A stretch of 6,356 nucleotides of DNA from Planctomycetaceae bacterium (GTDB lineage: Bacteria; Planctomycetota; Planctomycetia; Planctomycetales; Planctomycetaceae): positions 1-6,356 of the forward strand of contig JALWSL010000329.1 of NCBI GenBank assembly GCA_027080405.1. Reading direction: 5' to 3'. The position numbers were made by a program, and so were the translations under genes. Positions 4,968 through 6,356 of this stretch are shown in pieces (position 1 is the first letter of the stretch; each line of letters begins with the position of its first letter). The notes under the pieces were generated by a model. The model was not told where the DNA came from. It worked only from the letters and a program-made list of their open reading frames with translations, and made no database searches.

Positions 4968-6356
4968 ATGACAGCCCGCACTTTTCTGTCCGCTGCCCTC
5001 TTGTGCTGTTTCGAGGCTACTCTTTTCTCAAGCCCGTTTTTGAATATTCCGGCTTTTGCTCAAGGTACGCAAAAAGTATCCGGGCAAAAAAGACCCGATG
5101 AATCCGATCCTGTCCTGTCAACGTTCGTCAACCTCGCCAAACAGGTGGGGCCATCGATTGTCACTGTTGCCCATTTGGGGCGTGATGGTCGTGAATTGGG
5201 AATCGGAACAGGATTCATTATTGATGCGAAAGGGCTGATCGCGACCAATCTCCACGTTATCGGGGAGGCCCGTTTGATACGCGTCAAGTTTCATGATGGA
5301 ACAAGCGTTCCTGTTGAAGCTGTCTACGCAATTGAGAGAGACGCAGACCTGGCAATATTGCAGATCGACTCCTCCAAACTGGATCGATCGAAAATCAAGG
5401 CCATCCCGCTGGGAGCAGCAGCCGAACAGGGAGAATTTGTTGCAGCGATTGGTCATCCGAAGGGACTAAAGGATACGCTGGTTACCGGAATCGTTTCCGG
5501 CTATCAGGAAATCAATGGCCGGGAGTTGATCCAGGTATCGATGCCGATCGATTTTGGGAACAGTGGCGGCCCCCTTCTCAACCGAACAGGTGCGGTGCTG
5601 GGAATCATCACTTACAAAAGCGCTTCGACCAACTCGATCGGCTTTGCCATGCCGGTTGTTGACCTCAAACGATTACTGAAAAACCCGCATCCGGTCTCGA
5701 TGAATCGCTGGATGACAATCGGAGCGATTGACACCACCGTTTGGCACCCCTTCGATCCAGCCATGTGGAGGCAGCGGGCCGGACGCATTCACGTTTCCGG
5801 TCTGGCCAGGGGGTTTGGTGGACGTTCACTCTGTCTTTGGCAACAGGCTCCGAAAAAAAAACAGCAGTATGAGGTGGCTGTTTCCGTCCGCCTGGAGGAC
5901 GAAGCGGGGGCGGCTGGCTTGGTTTTTCAAGTGGACGATCAACAGCGCCATTACGGGTTCTATCCCAGCAATTCGCGACTGCGGATCAGTCGATTCGATG
6001 GAGCAGACGTCTTCAATTGGCACGTTCTCGAGGAAAAAGCATCGGCTTTTTATCATCCCGGCCAGTGGAATTTCCTGAAAGTCTCTGTCAACGGAAACCG
6101 AATCAGGTGTTACTGCAACGATCATCTCATCTTCGACCTGCGGGACGGCACCCATATAGAGGGGAAAGTCGGATTGGCGAAATTTCGAAACACAGTAGCG
6201 GCGTTCCGGAATTTTCAGTTGGCCGAGAAAATTGCCGATCGATCGCTTGACCAGAAAACAGCCGCACGCTTGCAATCCCTATTGAACAAAAAAAAGAACA
6301 AGCAACTGCTTTCTGAAAAAACGGTGGAACAACTCAGCCAATTTCCCGAAAAGAGC
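4968..6356 (+). CDS. Secreted HtrA-like serine protease fused to a DUF1080/LamG-like domain, 3'-truncated
   Basis: The frame opens at ATG 4968 and is still open at the window end (463 codons seen). Residues 1-31 form a signal peptide with likely cleavage after AFA (29-31), so the product is exported. Residues about 51-240 form a trypsin-like/HtrA (S1C) protease domain with a complete triad: H96 in TNLHVIG, D127 in RDADLAIL, S199 in GNSGGPLL. No PDZ domain follows. Instead residues about 250-420 resemble the beta-sandwich DUF1080 (3-keto-disaccharide hydrolase)/laminin-G-like domain: YEVAVSVRL, GLVFQVDD, GQWNFLKVSVNGNRI and GKVGLAKF. This often binds or acts on carbohydrate, but activity here is not shown. 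From 421 a Lys/Gln-rich helical tail begins and is cut off. An ATG at 4961 is in another frame and stops after 46 codons. The ribosome binding site is weak (AGAAAG). Two A-runs, nine at 5853-5861 and eight at 6288-6295, are in frame. Confidence 0.88.
   Translation, partial: MTARTFLSAALLCCFEATLFSSPFLNIPAFAQGTQKVSGQKRPDESDPVLSTFVNLAKQVGPSIVTVAHLGRDGRELGIGTGFIIDAKGLIATNLHVIGEARLIRVKFHDGTSVPVEAVYAIERDADLAILQIDSSKLDRSKIKAIPLGAAAEQGEFVAAIGHPKGLKDTLVTGIVSGYQEINGRELIQVSMPIDFGNSGGPLLNRTGAVLGIITYKSASTNSIGFAMPVVDLKRLLKNPHPVSMNRWMTIGAIDTTVWHPFDPAMWRQRAGRIHVSGLARGFGGRSLCLWQQAPKKKQQYEVAVSVRLEDEAGAAGLVFQVDDQQRHYGFYPSNSRLRISRFDGADVFNWHVLEEKASAFYHPGQWNFLKVSVNGNRIRCYCNDHLIFDLRDGTHIEGKVGLAKFRNTVAAFRNFQLAEKIADRSLDQKTAARLQSLLNKKKNKQLLSEKTVEQLSQFPEKS

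Noticed and set aside
4961..5101. Alternative ATG at 4961 for the protease
   Set aside because: It is in a different frame and stops after 46 codons; the frame from 4968 gives the signal peptide and the protease domain.

Overview
The window looks like chromosomal DNA of a planctomycete (Planctomycetales-like). This rests on protein style, not on a database search: a type II secretion/pilus ATPase C-terminal domain of the planctomycetal form, a primary-like sigma factor without an obvious region 3, and a secreted HtrA-like protease fused to a DUF1080/laminin-G-like domain. Housekeeping genes sit next to long intergenic stretches. No mobile element, CRISPR array, tRNA or rRNA gene was seen.

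Layout from left to right. (1) Positions 1-301 carry, on the minus strand, a fragment resembling CbiM, the membrane S-component of cobalt/nickel ECF transporters. At about 299-310 it meets head-on the C-terminal third of a GspE/PilB-type ATPase on the plus strand (302-778). Both genes lose their N-terminal part at the same point. Hand-counted GC falls from about 64% (1-240) to about 49% (301-540). This is a rearrangement breakpoint or a chimeric join. (2) hemC (830-1813, minus) is convergent to the gspE remnant. (3) purA (1981-3264, minus) lies 166 bases upstream of hemC. (4) A sigma-70 family gene (3397-4332, minus) lies upstream of purA and is separated from it by a good intrinsic terminator. 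The purA ribosome binding site lies in one arm of an inverted repeat whose other arm is just after the sigma stop codon. (5) Between the sigma gene and the next gene is about 635 bases without a confident gene. It holds a possible sigma promoter, tiny candidate leader ORFs abutting the sigma start, a 13-bp palindrome and a long imperfect hairpin. (6) From 4968 to the window end, on the plus strand, runs a secreted trypsin-like protease with an unusual C-terminal fusion; it is truncated by the window edge.

How the genes work together: purA (AMP synthesis) and hemC (tetrapyrrole synthesis) are same-strand housekeeping genes and may be cotranscribed. The sigma factor and the secreted protease are divergent neighbours sharing the long intergenic region, so shared control is possible, but no sequence evidence proves it. 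No convincing new multi-gene system was found. The most notable points are the breakpoint at about 300, the purA leader structure, the protease domain fusion and the sigma upstream region.
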